Of a stretch of 64,000 bases of DNA, positions 46,002 to 56,375 are shown piece after piece; the first letter of the stretch is position 1; every line of letters starts with the position of its first letter. The notes below the pieces were generated by a model. That model did not search any database, was not told the origin of the DNA, and was given only the letters and a program-made list of their open reading frames with translations. This DNA is from Zhengitettix transpicula (Eukaryota > Arthropoda > Insecta > Orthoptera > Tetrigidae), in NCBI GenBank assembly GCA_037074705.1, contig CM073591.1:31414587-31478586 (forward strand), given 5' to 3'. A program made the position numbers and the translations under genes.

Positions 46002-46777
46002 CTATCTATATATATAAAAATGAATTTCTGTTCGTTAGTCTCACTAAAACTCGAGAACGGCTGAACGGATTTATCTTATCTTAGTCTTGAAATGTTCGTG
46101 GAGGTCCAGGGAAGGTTTAAAAGGCGAGAAAAAATCGAATAATTTCTGGGAAAACCCTAAAAACAGCCCTTTTCTATTTCCCATACAAACGTTTTCTAAA
46201 TAAAATACAAATCTACACCAGTCGAGCAATTTTCACCAAATTTTCGTACACGTGTTCTTTGCGACCAGGAAACAAACACTGTCGGGGTGAGACGCGTCTT
46301 TCACCCCCAGAAGCGGGGGTGGAAATATTTAAACATACTAAAACAGCCGATATTTGAGTCGGATAAATATTTTTAGGGGTCAAAGATATTGATAGTGTTT
46401 CTACCTATGTTATCTGAATACAATTTTCATCCCCTACGCCCTGTGAAAAGGACACCCTTCGGGTTTGGGGTGGAGATGCTTTACAGTAAAATAACGCGAA
46501 TACAACCGAGATTGGAGTCAAATCAAAGGTTATGGAAGTCACTGTGTTTAGTTACGACATTGGCATTTACCCCTCAGATGCAGGGGTAGCGGGGTGCAAA
46601 TTTTGGAACATGAAAACACGGCAGATATTTGCGTTGAAGAAATATTTTTCAGAGTTAATTATAACGATTAGGGTTCGAGTAGCGTTACATAAAAATTGCG
46701 CAAAAGCAGCCGAAATTGGAGTCATATCGGGGGTTATAGATAAATGACATTTCGGGCAACGCCGGGCACCCAGCTAG
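46001..46777 (+). mobile_element. Non-autonomous Helitron, both ends present
   Basis: The element starts TCTATCTATATATATAAAAA after an A and ends CGGGCAACGCCGGGCACCCAG with terminal CTAG (46774-46777) before a T. This gives the A|TC..CTAG|T insertion pattern without target duplication that defines Helitrons. Near the start it reads CTCACTAAAACTCGAGAACG, common in insect Helitrons as far as I know. It is 777 bp with no Rep/helicase, so it depends on an autonomous relative. Open frames at 46.39-46.75 kb are by-products. Confidence 0.8.
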
Positions 46778-47394
46778 TTATTAATATATTAGTAGTATTT
46801 TGTTTCAATTGTGTCTATTTAGAAAGTAATGTTGACACATTATAAACTAATGGAATTAATGGAATAAAACGTTAAAAACACAGAAACTTGAATTTCAAGG
46901 AGAATAAGCAGTTCCCTCTTCCCAAAGTGTCACGGGAATCGTTGACCCAGGAGAATGTTTGCTCTGCAGTTTGTTATCGCTGCCACTATGTTTTATGGCT
47001 GGCGATGTCATTTTCCGAGTTTTATGGAGATGTTGAGAAGTTTTTCACGTGAGCCATTATGTGAACCTGCTTTCTCATAAAAGTCTTTGGTTTGTAAATT
47101 TGTTCGTTGTCGGCGCGTGATTCACGATTGGCCGTCACTTGCTCACGGTTTCGCCACTTATTAGTTCTCGCGTTACTGATAGAAGCCTTCGGCGCTTCGC
47201 TTCGCAGCGTGATACATTTCCTTCTTACAATCAATTATCTCCCAACTCGTGGCTTTTAATTGGACAGTTCGTTATCATTTCGCAATGAATTACTGTGCAT
47301 ATCACATTATTACAAGCTCGGAATAATAAATATATTACACTCACGGCCTCGTTTGAAATGAGGGAATTAATAATAATAATTAAAATTAAAACTA
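46778..47394. other. Unassigned DNA
   Basis: A more mixed block at 46.9-47.25 kb has a 70-codon minus frame without a recognised domain. The remainder is AT-rich. Confidence 0.4.
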
Positions 47395-48110
47395 TTTCTG
47401 ACTTATATTAAATTATTAAGTAATCCCCATCGCTCAGAAGATATATTGATAAAAATAAAAAATTAGATATCACATAATTTAAAATACATCGTGACGTTTC
47501 TTCTAGTTGATTGGGGACCTCTTCATACATAATATTATTAAAGAAACAATATAAATATGTTTTAAAAATTGAATACATATTTACATTGTTTTATATTGAT
47601 TCATATACAATTTAAGACAAATTGTAAATAAATAACAGGCTTTTAACGTCAGAAGAAAGAATTTTAATGGGAGTTATACGACGTTTCGTCCCTATTTCCG
47701 ACCGTCTCAGGTAAGAATATTTACAAAATTTGATAGTCAGGATCGTTTTCCACTGGAATTTCGGTCACAGTGGTTGACAGAGAACGACTCTAACCATCAA
47801 AATGTTGAAAGTTTTCTGACCTGCAGAGGTCGGAAATAGCGACGAAACGTTGTATAATTCCTACTAAAAATATTTTTTCTGAAGTTAAAAGACTGTTGTT
47901 TATTTATAACTTACAAATTGTTTTCGGCAATTAAGGCATACTTTTATTGTTTATTTTAATAATAATTATGTCTGAAGAGGTCCCTAAACATTGGGAAGAA
48001 ACGTCACGTTATATTTTAAATTAAGTAATATGAATGATTATGTTTCTAAATAAATATTCTGCCAGATGGCGATTACCTACTAATGTAAAATAATAATGAA
48101 TTAATTTTTG
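47395..48110. mobile_element. Penelope-like foldback nested inside another
   Basis: Outer arms (left about 47,470-47,570, right about 47,940-48,060) are inverted and carry GACGTTTCTTC / GAAGAAACGTC. Between them is an inner foldback (47,640-47,895) with its own GACGTTTCGTC / GACGAAACGTT arms. The inner right arm (47821-47848) reads CTGCAGA, stem GTCG..CGAC, GAAACGTT. The inner left arm (47683-47710, minus) reads CTGAGAC, GTC..GAC, GAAACGTC. Both inner cores have box changes. Confidence 0.7.
47972..48002 (+). ncRNA. Hammerhead-like core of the outer foldback
   Basis: Plus strand: CTGAAGA, GG, stem TCCC, loop TAAACAT plus T, stem GGGA, A, GAAACGTC. Both catalytic boxes are intact and the GUC triplet is present. 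Helix II has four pairs, but its base is offset. Confidence 0.5.
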
Positions 48111-48114
48111 GTAT

Positions 48115-48818
48115 TATTATAGGAGTATTTAAAAAATAATCAGTCATTTACTTATGTTACAAACATCACTTCAGATTATGTTTGGCAGAAAATTACATTG
48201 TGAATATTGACACTTGCAACCCCAAAAATACTACTTTGTTTTTCTCTAGAAACGCCCAAATTTTTTTATATTTTACATTTTAAACTTGAACGTTGGACTG
48301 ACGTCATTTTTGAGCTGAAAAAACATTTTATTCAGTCCCATTTTGACCATAAGACAGTTATGTAGTATGTAATTCCACTTTGTTTGTTCGCCCATAAGAT
48401 TTATTTAATACTTAATTATTTACTGTCACTCTGATCCCTCTAGGGAATTGCGGTGACAGTAAAAATGAAAGTTTGCCGCTCTCATCCTGAAATTATGTCG
48501 TTTAAATACTTATTGTATAACAGAATATATTTTTATTTGCCAAAGAAAATTTCTAAATTAATTAAAAATTAAAAATATGAAGGAATCTCAATTGTAACGA
48601 TAAAGTATCAATAAAACTCGGCAATTTGCTAAGAATAAAAATCTACTCCCTTCGTGTTTTTTTTCAATGTAGTAACTGTGCCACACACGTGGACTGAGCC
48701 ATAAACTAATCATACTCGTAGCAGGAGCTTCACTTTCTCAGCCACGTCGATTAAGTGTAAATTGTGCTAAAAGGCATAGAGGCGTTTTCTTAAGATGACC
48801 CGAATAAAAGCGACTTAT
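48115..48818. other. Unassigned DNA
   Basis: AT-rich; no recognised repeat or gene. Confidence 0.4.
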
Positions 48819-48824
48819 AAGTAA

Positions 48825-49284
48825 GGTATGCCTTTTCCTCTCCGTTTTTGAACTAAGGTTCCCACAAGCCGAGGCACCTCGGCCTGTTCTGAGAGATGTG
48901 TCTTCCGGGGTCACAGACCTTGGGCATACGGTAAGAATTGTCCTCTCTTCCCATTGGAATAGTTGGCCAGCTGCCTCCTAAACCGGTCGAAGCACGGAAA
49001 AGGGAATGCTGCGTCCCCACAGCAAACTCCTCTCCCGCTATCGAAAGGGCGTGGGACAAGTACCCAATGCCCGACCTACGTGATGCAGGTTCTTCTAGGG
49101 TTTTCCCTGCATTTCTTTAGGCGAATGCCAGGTAGGATCCTTAAAATATAGCCCGGGGGCCCTAGTTAACCCTTGGCTACCTTCCTCTACCCTTACGCAT
49201 CCCCCCTTTCAAATCCCTTCCTATGCTATTAAAGGGGGGTTGCCCCATGTGGATTAACCTCATGTAGCCTGTTGCCCTAAACAA
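48825..49284 (+). mobile_element. R retroposon copy 11 (5'-truncated)
   Basis: The copy starts at GGTATGCCTTTTCC, so the 5' hairpin units and about 60 bp are absent, and it runs to the 3' end GTTGCCCTAAACAAA. AAGTAA flanks both sides (48819-48824, 49285-49290), so the truncated form is what inserted. Confidence 0.85.
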
Positions 49285-49768
49285 AAGTAATTTGAGGGTT
49301 TTCAAGCAATAATTGACAAGCTATGTGATTGAAACTGGAACATTGCTGAAAATATTTTTTTCAGATGGTCGTGGAAGTTGACCTGATTATTTTGACGTGA
49401 AAAATATTAAAAAGGGAGGATATGAGTTGGCATTTATGTGCCAGAGAGGAAGGAGAGTATTCGTGCCTCTGATAATTTATAAAGTGAAGCACCTCATCGC
49501 CCGTGTCAACAATAGATGCAAGACTCGACGGCATGCACAGGCAGACAGGTTCCGTAAGAAATCATCTTACCAGGCAACCAAATCGAGTTATCGCCAGTGA
49601 AGCGGTCTAGTATCCTGAGGGTATGCAAGTGTTACATTTTTATATATATGTCTTGCATTTCTGCTTCAGTCTCAAAATTATTTAGATTTGTAACCCATAT
49701 AATGGTTATTAATTTTTCGTTTTTATTAAAATTACAGAATTATTAAGAGATTTTCTCATTTATAAATA

Positions 49769-51063
49769 CAGAGGGGCCCAAAAAAATGTATCCACTGGTT
49801 AATCGTCCATAACTTGCAAATTAATTGACGGAGTTGTCTCATTTTTGGTGAAAGTGTAGCTCTTCAAGTCCAACTTAAAGATATCACTGTAGGTGTTCGA
49901 AATGGTCACCATTAACATCCACACACAAACGATGTCGCCGAACCGCAGCACGAACTACTGACTGCAACGTGTTCAGTTGGATATTTGCACATTAAAGTAC
50001 GATGGATTCTCCAAGTTCATCCAATGTGCGTGTCTTTTGTCGATAAACGACGTCCTTTAGTGTTCCCCACAGGTAAAAGTCCAGAGGGAACGTGGTGGAT
50101 ACCTCTACGGCCTATCCATCTTCCTGGTAGATTTTCGTCGAGATAAGCCCTAACACGATTGTGGTAGTGGGCTGGGGCACCATCTTGTTGAAAGTAAAAT
50201 CTTTCGTCTCCATACAAGTCTTGTATGGCAGGTAAAAGAGATGTTTGAAGCTTCTGAAGGTACAACTCACCGGTAACTGCACCGTCAAAGAAGAATGGCC
50301 CCGGTAAGACAACCCACACCACACATTTACTCCTGGCTTTGTCTACATGGACGTTTGGATTTTCGGCGGCCCAGTAGATGCAATTGTGGCGATTTACTGT
50401 ACCATTGAGTTTTAACTGTGCCTCATCAGACCACACCATCATCTCCGCAAGCTCTTCATCGTTGCGCACCATGTTATTAAACCACTCGCTGTACTCCATC
50501 TGAATCGTCCTCGTTCATTGCGTGTACCAATCTTGGGTTGTAGCACTTCCACTTTGCTGAACACTTGAGCGACTTACTCCAGTTTCACGGACACACAGAC
50601 TTCTGCGGTGAGCGGGTGAATTGTAACACAAGATGGGACTTGTTACTGTTACGTGTCGTCAAGATCGATGTTTGATGTACATCTTTAACACAGCATTCGG
50701 CTTCAAATTTGTCTCGAATGCGACGAATCGTTAAACGTGTCGGTGGCTCTGTTTGATACACATTTCGCCATTACCGTTGAACCTCATTAATGTTTTCGTA
50801 CTTAAAATACCACATTTAAACAGACTTCCTTTCATCAAATGTAAGCCTTACGCCAGCCATGTTTACTCGAGTAACAGGGTACAACTAACAATAAAACACT
50901 AACTACCTGGCGACTGTACTCTGACAAAAAAACGCAATGCAACGTTTGTGTGGCGTTTGGCGGAACTACAAACTATTACACTACCAAAAATGAGACAACT
51001 TCGTCAATAAGTTTGGAAGGTATGGACTGTTAACCAGTGGATACATTTTTTTGGGCCCCTCTG
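49769..51063 (-). mobile_element. Tc1/mariner-like DNA transposon, complete length, inactive
   Basis: The element is 1,295 bp, bounded by TA on both sides (49767-49768, 51064-51065). The outer 33 bp (CAGAGGGGCCC, seven A, TGTATCCACTGGTTA) are perfectly inverted. Weaker inverted similarity continues inward to TTGTCTCATTTTTGGT at about 75 bp. Perfect outer ends with a decayed gene suggest it is not very old, or that the ends were maintained because transposase supplied elsewhere could still move it. Confidence 0.93.
49884..50860 (-). pseudogene. Tc1/mariner-family transposase, frameshifted with stops
   Basis: Read on the minus strand from ATG at 50,860 (MAGVRLTFDERKSV then stop). The longest open part is 160 codons (50,499-50,017). 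It contains the first catalytic Asp in MVWSDEAQLKLNG and the second in YFQQDGAPAH, the classic DDD/E transposase signature. The third Asp is in PLDFYLWG, which is in a different frame after a deletion near 50,095, about 34 residues past the second Asp (DD34D-like). Several in-frame stops lie in the N-terminal DNA-binding part, so it cannot make a working enzyme. Confidence 0.85.
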
Positions 51064-51380
51064 TATATACATTTTCGTAATTGCAGCAGAGGACTGGATC
51101 ACATCTTGTATGATGTTAAAGGGTTGGATAACATTAAAATATGCAAGAGAAAATACGATGATCATTAGAGAAGTCCGTCCATAGTTTCATTATAAACTAA
51201 TACGTATTATCTTTTCGTCTCCGTGGCTTTGAGGGCAGGAACTAGTACCTAAAATTAAAAAGAAGGCATCAAATTACTTTGATGCTTGTTTCGAGCTACC
51301 TTGTTGTAACCAGAATAAGAACATTGCACTCCAGTTTCACTCACTCATTATTTATTTCCAGATCTCCGCAACCTGTATGA

Positions 51381-51578
51381 AGCTCATGCAAGGAGCCCAC
51401 AATTCCTCATGTCCTCTTTGAATGCCCCAAATATAGCGAGATAAGAAGATCAACCATAGCCGCCCATTCAATGATGGAGATTTGTAACTCATTAGCAGCA
51501 ATAAACAACCTCATAGACTTTACAATGAAAACTTATTTGTTTAAAGTAATTAAAATGCTAAACAAATGCAGAACTTAA
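51381..51578 (+). pseudogene. LINE ORF2 C-terminal fragment
   Basis: The frame reads SSCKEPTIPHVLFECPKYSE, then a Leu-rich stretch and a stop at 51,576. This is the C..E..H.LFEC cysteine-histidine motif found at the end of many LINE ORF2 proteins after the reverse transcriptase or RNase H domain. It starts after a stop at 51,378, so only the last 65 codons remain. The following AT-rich sequence could be the LINE 3' UTR. It differs from the Jockey fragment at 7.9 kb. Confidence 0.6.
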
Positions 51579-52716
51579 CAGATGTAAGTCGCTAATGACC
51601 AAAAGGTTAATGCGACGTTAAATTGCAATTTAAAAAAATTAATTTTTTTCCCTTGTTTGTGCCATTTTAATAAAAACTTTTCCAGGGAGAAAATTATAAA
51701 ATGCTTAAAAAATGTTAAATATTAGAGTATAAAATAAATATTGTTGCCAATCAATAAAATAGAATTATATATGTTGATATAAGATTCCTTAAACTACCAA
51801 AACCATAGAAGCAATGAGTGAAACTAAAATGGTTTCAACTGCACAACAAAATATTCCAATATAGAGCTGACGTTTTAGACTTAAATAATAATAAAACTTT
51901 AGCTAATAGTGTGTATTGGAATTTTTAAGAGAATGTAATATCTTATTACACAATTTCCATGTATGACGAGGTAGTTACGACGTCAATAAAAACGCACATC
52001 ATCATTACAGTCCTTCGTTCAGAGGTAAATTAACTTCAAAATTCCGTTTCCGAACGGCTGGCAATGGTTTCCTTTGATACTCGCGCGTCCAAAATTATTC
52101 TCACAGCACACGCCCCCCCCCCCCCATCCCCGTGGAGGCGGAGACCCCTTGATTCGATTTAGCGCTGCCCCGACAGAAACAGCAAAGTAGTTGCCAGAGA
52201 GGGTTCCTTCAAAGGCGACGCCTGCAAACTAAAAAGCTAAAAGAGATACGCGGCGGCCCAGGGAGGGAGAAAAAACGACGACGAGAGGTGTAGGTGTATA
52301 TAGGGGCGGGGGATATTAAGCTTTTGGCGCACAAGTTTTCGCGTGTTAATTCAAGGGGGCCCGCCTTCGACGCAGTAACTCGATTTGCATAATAAGGTGT
52401 GCTTGTTTGAGCCGCGGTCGCTCCAAAGACGCACCCTTAAAATGAGTATTTTCTATTTTTACGGTACATTACGTACCACCCCGCAAAAGGTTAATACGCT
52501 CTTAAGAACGTGCGAGTGAAGAAAATGACTGAATATTCATGGCGTTCAACACTGTTCATGTGAAGGATTCTGAATCCGTGCGGATACTCAAAGTACGATG
52601 AGTGCCAATAATTCCATAGGTTAATCTCAAAAACACAATACATTACACACACCCTGCAGGTGATCCATAATAAAGAAAATATATAGTGAAATTAACTGTA
52701 GTGGAACAAAAGGGCC
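51579..52716. other. Unassigned DNA; GC-rich block 52.08-52.44 kb
   Basis: 52.08-52.44 kb is GC-rich for this window and begins with a run of 13 C (52113-52125). It includes an octamer ATTTGCAT (52383-52390), a POU-factor type site. It has no open frame of note. It may be a regulatory element of a nearby gene. Confidence 0.35.
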
Positions 52717-53241
52717 GATGCGAGGGCTATTCTCTCGCAGGTAGAACCTTGTAGGAGAGATACGAAGGAGCTACCTTTGGGTATGCCTTTTCCTCTCCGT
52801 TTTTGAACTAAGGTTCCCACAAGCCGAGGCACCTCGGCCTGTTCTGAGAGGTGTATGTTCCGGGGTCACAGACCTTGGGCATACGGTAAGAGTTGTCCGC
52901 TATTCCCATTGGAATAGTCGGCCAGCTGTCTCCTAAACTAGTCGAGGCACGGAGAAGGGAATGCTGCGTCCCCACAGCAAACTCCTCTCCCGCTATCGGA
53001 AAGGCGTGGGACACGTACCCAATGCCCGACCTACCTGATGCAGGTTTTTCTAGGGTTTTTCCTGCATTTCTTTAGGCGAATGCCGGGTAGGTTCCTTAAA
53101 ATATAGCCCGGGGGCCCTAGTTAACCCTTGTCTACCTTCCTCTACCCTTCCGAAATCCCCATTTCAAATCCCTTCCTATGCTATTAAAGGGGAGTTTCCC
53201 AACGTGGATTACCGTCATGGAGCCTGTTGCCCTAAAAAAAA
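52717..53241 (+). mobile_element. R retroposon copy 12
   Basis: Nearly full-length R copy with one 5' hairpin unit missing its first bases (GATGCGAGGGCTATTCTCTC). The 3' end is CCTGTTGCCCT plus eight A. It is followed without a gap by another R piece. Confidence 0.9.
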
Positions 53242-53392
53242 TGCAGGTTTTTCTAGGGTTTTTCCTGCATCACTTTTAGGCAAATTGCGGGGTAGGATCC
53301 TTAAACTATAGCTCCGGGGGCCCTAATTAACCCTTCTATACGTTGCCATACCTTTCCGCTTCCCCCTTTTAATACCTTTCCTATGCGATATA
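53242..53392 (+). mobile_element. R retroposon fragment adjoining copy 12
   Basis: It begins ATGCAGGTTTTTCTAGGG, a position two-thirds into R, and continues to CCTATGCGATA, then stops without the A-tail. It is more diverged than copy 12. It is either an older copy that copy 12 landed beside, or the remnant of a head-to-tail dimer. Confidence 0.8.
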
Positions 53393-53702
53393 GTGGCCAC
53401 TGTTTCTACAGCTCCTTCCTCTTTTACTGTTACGTTTTAAATTATTAAATATTTAAAAGAAAATTTCATTCTTAATCATCCTTATTTTGGTTCTTCGATA
53501 ACTAGAACCGCAGGAGGTAAATAAAATTAATACTAAACGTTGTAAAGTGAAATATGAAAGATACTTTAACGTAACACTTTGGTTTATTACATAAAACTGT
53601 GAATTAACGAAATAGATAAATCAAAAAAATAATTTTAAATAAATATCTACATTTTCGTATTTATCTCTGACGTACGTTGAAACAAGCGACACGTCATGAT
53701 AC

Positions 53703-53731
53703 TTTTCTGCCATAAGTTGGGCCTTCGTCAG
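53703..53731 (-). ncRNA. Decayed hammerhead-like motif
   Basis: Minus strand: CTGACGA, A, GGCC..GGC stem of three pairs, then GAAAA instead of GAAAC. The first box is intact. It probably derives from a separate Penelope-like family. Confidence 0.4.
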
Positions 53732-54971
53732 GTGAAATATAAATTAAAATTATCCATTGAATATATCAACATCAATGGTATAACCTTAAGAGTAAATGGG
53801 TAATTGATTTGGCTGTGTTTGAGAATATCACTTTGTGTATTTACAGCACTATAATTAATTTGGTTTTACAAATGTATAACAGTCTTCCTCCAGAGGTGAA
53901 GTAAAATTCCTACAAAAGTTTTCAAAATCAATGTAAGAATATTTTATTGAAAGTCGACAGTGATTTTTTCAGTACACGAGTTTCTGGATCGTTCCTCTAA
54001 ATTTTGATTTTTTTTTCTGCAAACCTGTTGTAAAATATTCTATATCATAACTTGTATATTCTCTGTTTTGGTTTTTCTTGTCGTTTCTTGATTTATGTCA
54101 TATACGGGCTCGAGTTACTACGGAAGTTGAAATTTTTCATGGTTCAACTCTGAGAAGTGTCTTGTCCTTCGCTTGCGAATATTTTTGTGCTTCAAAGTGA
54201 TTTGTATGTGTGTAGTTCAGCAATTTTTTCTTCAGTGATTGTCTTATTTGTCTTTAAATAATTATTTGTTTGTATGAATTCTAAGAAAACTCTGTAAATA
54301 TCCTACTGTTAGTAATGTTAAGTTCGTTTTCTGTGATCCATTTTTGATGAATTGTATTTAAGGCTATTAATTAATTTTGTTTTTTATTATACTGTTTCAG
54401 TTGTTGTATACTACAAAAAAAAGAGTTTGTGTTTTAGGTTAGAATAGCAATGTTTCTAGTAACTAATTTCATGTATGCCGTATCCTATTCTCTTCAACGT
54501 ATTAATAAAATCTCTCTCTCTCTACCTAACATTTCAGCTTCATTCTACCTGGTGTCAGCCTCTTAAATGTGAGAATCGTGACAATCGAAAAAGTGATTAA
54601 AATTAGTTATATGTTTAGAAAACACAAATTTATAAATGTAAAGGTTAAAATTAGACCCCTGAGAATTGTTTTAGTTTCGGGGTTAAAGACTTAATTTTAC
54701 ACCTCACTACGGAGATTTTAAGTGGCTTCGCTAATCCCAATTTGGCTTTCGGCTTCGCCCTTTTACACGTCAGACGCTTGCCTCAATCTGCACGCGAACA
54801 AATTGAAATGTAATTTAGTATAGAGCCTATAATAAAATCCCGAAGGTCGTAAACCGTATATTATATTATACTTAAACTCTACTACAGCTTTAGAAACAGA
54901 ATTTTTATAACACACAAAAAACATTAATTAATTTTGAACAATTTGAATAATTTGAGAATATATAGATAGAT

Positions 54972-55001
54972 GTTTCGATCAACTGTTGTGATCCTTGTCA
55001 A
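54972..55001 (-). ncRNA. Decayed hammerhead-like motif with perfect helix II
   Basis: Minus strand: TTGACAA (CTGANGA with two changes), G, stem GATCA, loop CAACAGT, stem TGATC (five pairs), GAAACATC. The stem and second box are preserved; the first box is not. Confidence 0.45.
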
Positions 55002-55105
55002 TACTGTCTCCTGACTGAAGCGATGTTGCCAAAGTTACAAAGAATATTAATACAGTTTAAATGAGAAATGTGCTGCTTAATATTTAAAGAAAATTTGTTG
55101 GACTT

Positions 55106-55131
55106 AATATATATATATATATATATATATT
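55106..55131. repeat. (TA)n microsatellite
   Basis: A TA run with no LTR-like unit attached, unlike the other long TA tracts. Confidence 0.85.
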
Positions 55132-55261
55132 ATTAAAATTAGTTTCCTTATCTAGAATAATAGGATTATCAAAATTGAAAGAATGATTAAGATCCAAACA
55201 ATGTTTAGTAATAGGAGAATGTTTGTAAGGTAGAAAGAAGTTTTACATTTGTTTAACTTCC

Positions 55262-55475
55262 TTAATTATAATAAGGAAAATAGAAAAATACAGACAAAAT
55301 AGGTGATGATATAAATACCACACAACGTTTCTGGGATCCTTGTTCCTTTCTCGAGGTGTTAAGAAGAGACTAGAGCCACACAATTGCACTCGTCAGTTGA
55401 CAAAATTCAAAAGCCCAAGGATCCTAGAAACGTATTATCATTTCTTTTGTCTACATTTGGCTACCATCCTTATTA
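55262..55475. mobile_element. Penelope-like foldback joined to the PLE ORF remnant
   Basis: Left arm (ATAAGGAAAATAG .. CACACAACGTTTCTGGGATC) and right arm (AGGATCCTAGAAACG .. TCCTTATTATT) are inverted. The right arm has a 12-15 bp deletion after AAACG. It lies immediately downstream of the PLE ORF stop on the minus strand, so it is the element's 3' region. Confidence 0.75.
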
Positions 55476-55715
55476 TTAAATTTCAATCAGATTTAAATTT
55501 TTTTCATTCCTTATAGTTGACATAGAACGTTTGGTCTGACCAATATAACAAAAGGAACAATTAATGCAACTAATTTTATTATTATCATTATGTTGTAATT
55601 ATCATTATGAAACGACAATCTTTACGTTCTTCAACATAATAAGTCGAAGAATTATCGATTAAATAATTACTGAGATATTTAATTTTTTGATTAAAATTTA
55701 AAATTTCATAGATAA
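55476..55715 (-). pseudogene. Penelope-like element ORF, C-terminal GIY-YIG endonuclease remnant
   Basis: On the minus strand 55,577-55,476 encodes KISCINCSFCYIGQTKRSMS, then TIRNEKNLNLIEI and a stop. CxxC followed by YIGQTKR and a downstream R..E is the signature of the GIY-YIG endonuclease domain that ends Penelope-like retroelement proteins, where it nicks target DNA. Upstream (about 55,715-55,600) an open stretch reads YLSNYLIDNSSTYYVEERKD in a different frame; stops and a frameshift near 55,580-55,600 separate the two. The reverse transcriptase is absent. The same tail (NLRLIEN, stop) precedes the foldbacks at 11.0 and 34.5 kb. Confidence 0.75.
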
Positions 55716-55909
55716 ACAATCATAAAATGGATCGCCACGTTTACATATTTCACATTATATTATTCCAAATTATTTTTTGTGTTTTGTTCAATATACTGGT
55801 CGTTAATTGTTTTTTTTTACTTTTTTTTTACCGTAGTAGCTAATGTTGCAATGACGTCTAAGATAAACATTCAAAGCACATTATTCGGAATAGTTAAATC
55901 TTTGAAAGT

Positions 55910-56105
55910 TCTTCTTCGCTCATTTGCTTTTCACGTGGACACCCCGGTTCGATTCTCTGCCCCACAAGGGGAATGGATTAGGGTATCCGTTCCCTCGCAC
56001 GAAGCTTGTAATCGCAGTCCGTTAATCATCGTCATGAATATCAATGCCTCGTTAGGGACGTCGGTCGTGGCGGCCGTAATCTCTATCAGTGCCGCAGTTA
56101 GGTAA
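55910..56105 (+). mobile_element. Possible tRNA-derived SINE fragment
   Basis: A B-box-like GGTTCGATTCT lies at about 55,946-55,956, followed by CCCCACAAGGGG and a body of about 130 bp with higher GC than the flanks. No A box was found at the expected distance. It ends at the start of the next foldback, with no visible tail. Confidence 0.35.
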
Positions 56106-56127
56106 AGTTGTTCAAGACGCGTGGAAT

Positions 56128-56375
56128 AATAATAAAATAATAAAAAGACAGCGAAATACAGAAGTGATAATATAAATACCACACAACGTTTGAATTTTTT
56201 GAGTTTTGCCAATAGATTTGTGCAGTTGTGTCTCTCTAGGCTCTTACGTGGTTTTTTTTTTGCACCTGAAGAAAGGAACAAGGCTTCCAGAAACGTTGTG
56301 TGATATTTATATTATCACTTATTTTCTCTGTATTTGACTATCTTTATTATTATTAATTTTAAATCCTTACGTAAA
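56128..56375. mobile_element. Penelope-like foldback
   Basis: Left arm: GAAGTGATAATATAAATACC then ACACAACGTT. Right arm: CTTCCAGAAACGTTGTGTGA then TATTTATATTATCAC. The plus-strand right arm reads CCTGAAGAAAGGAAC..GAAACGTTGTGTG near 56,267-56,300, again CTGAAGA and GAAAC with a poor helix II. The left arm lost its core after ACAACGTT. Confidence 0.7.

Larger units (their letters stand above)
53393..55105. other. Unassigned AT-rich DNA with two hammerhead-like relics
   Basis: No gene was recognised. Two decayed hammerhead-like motifs at 53.70 and 54.97 kb are listed separately. A short CT run occurs near 54,515. Confidence 0.4.

Noticed and set aside
49382..49600. Arg/Lys-rich frame after a TTTTTTCAG acceptor-like site
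   Set aside because: The frame is closed by a stop between the acceptor and the open part, and no domain is visible.
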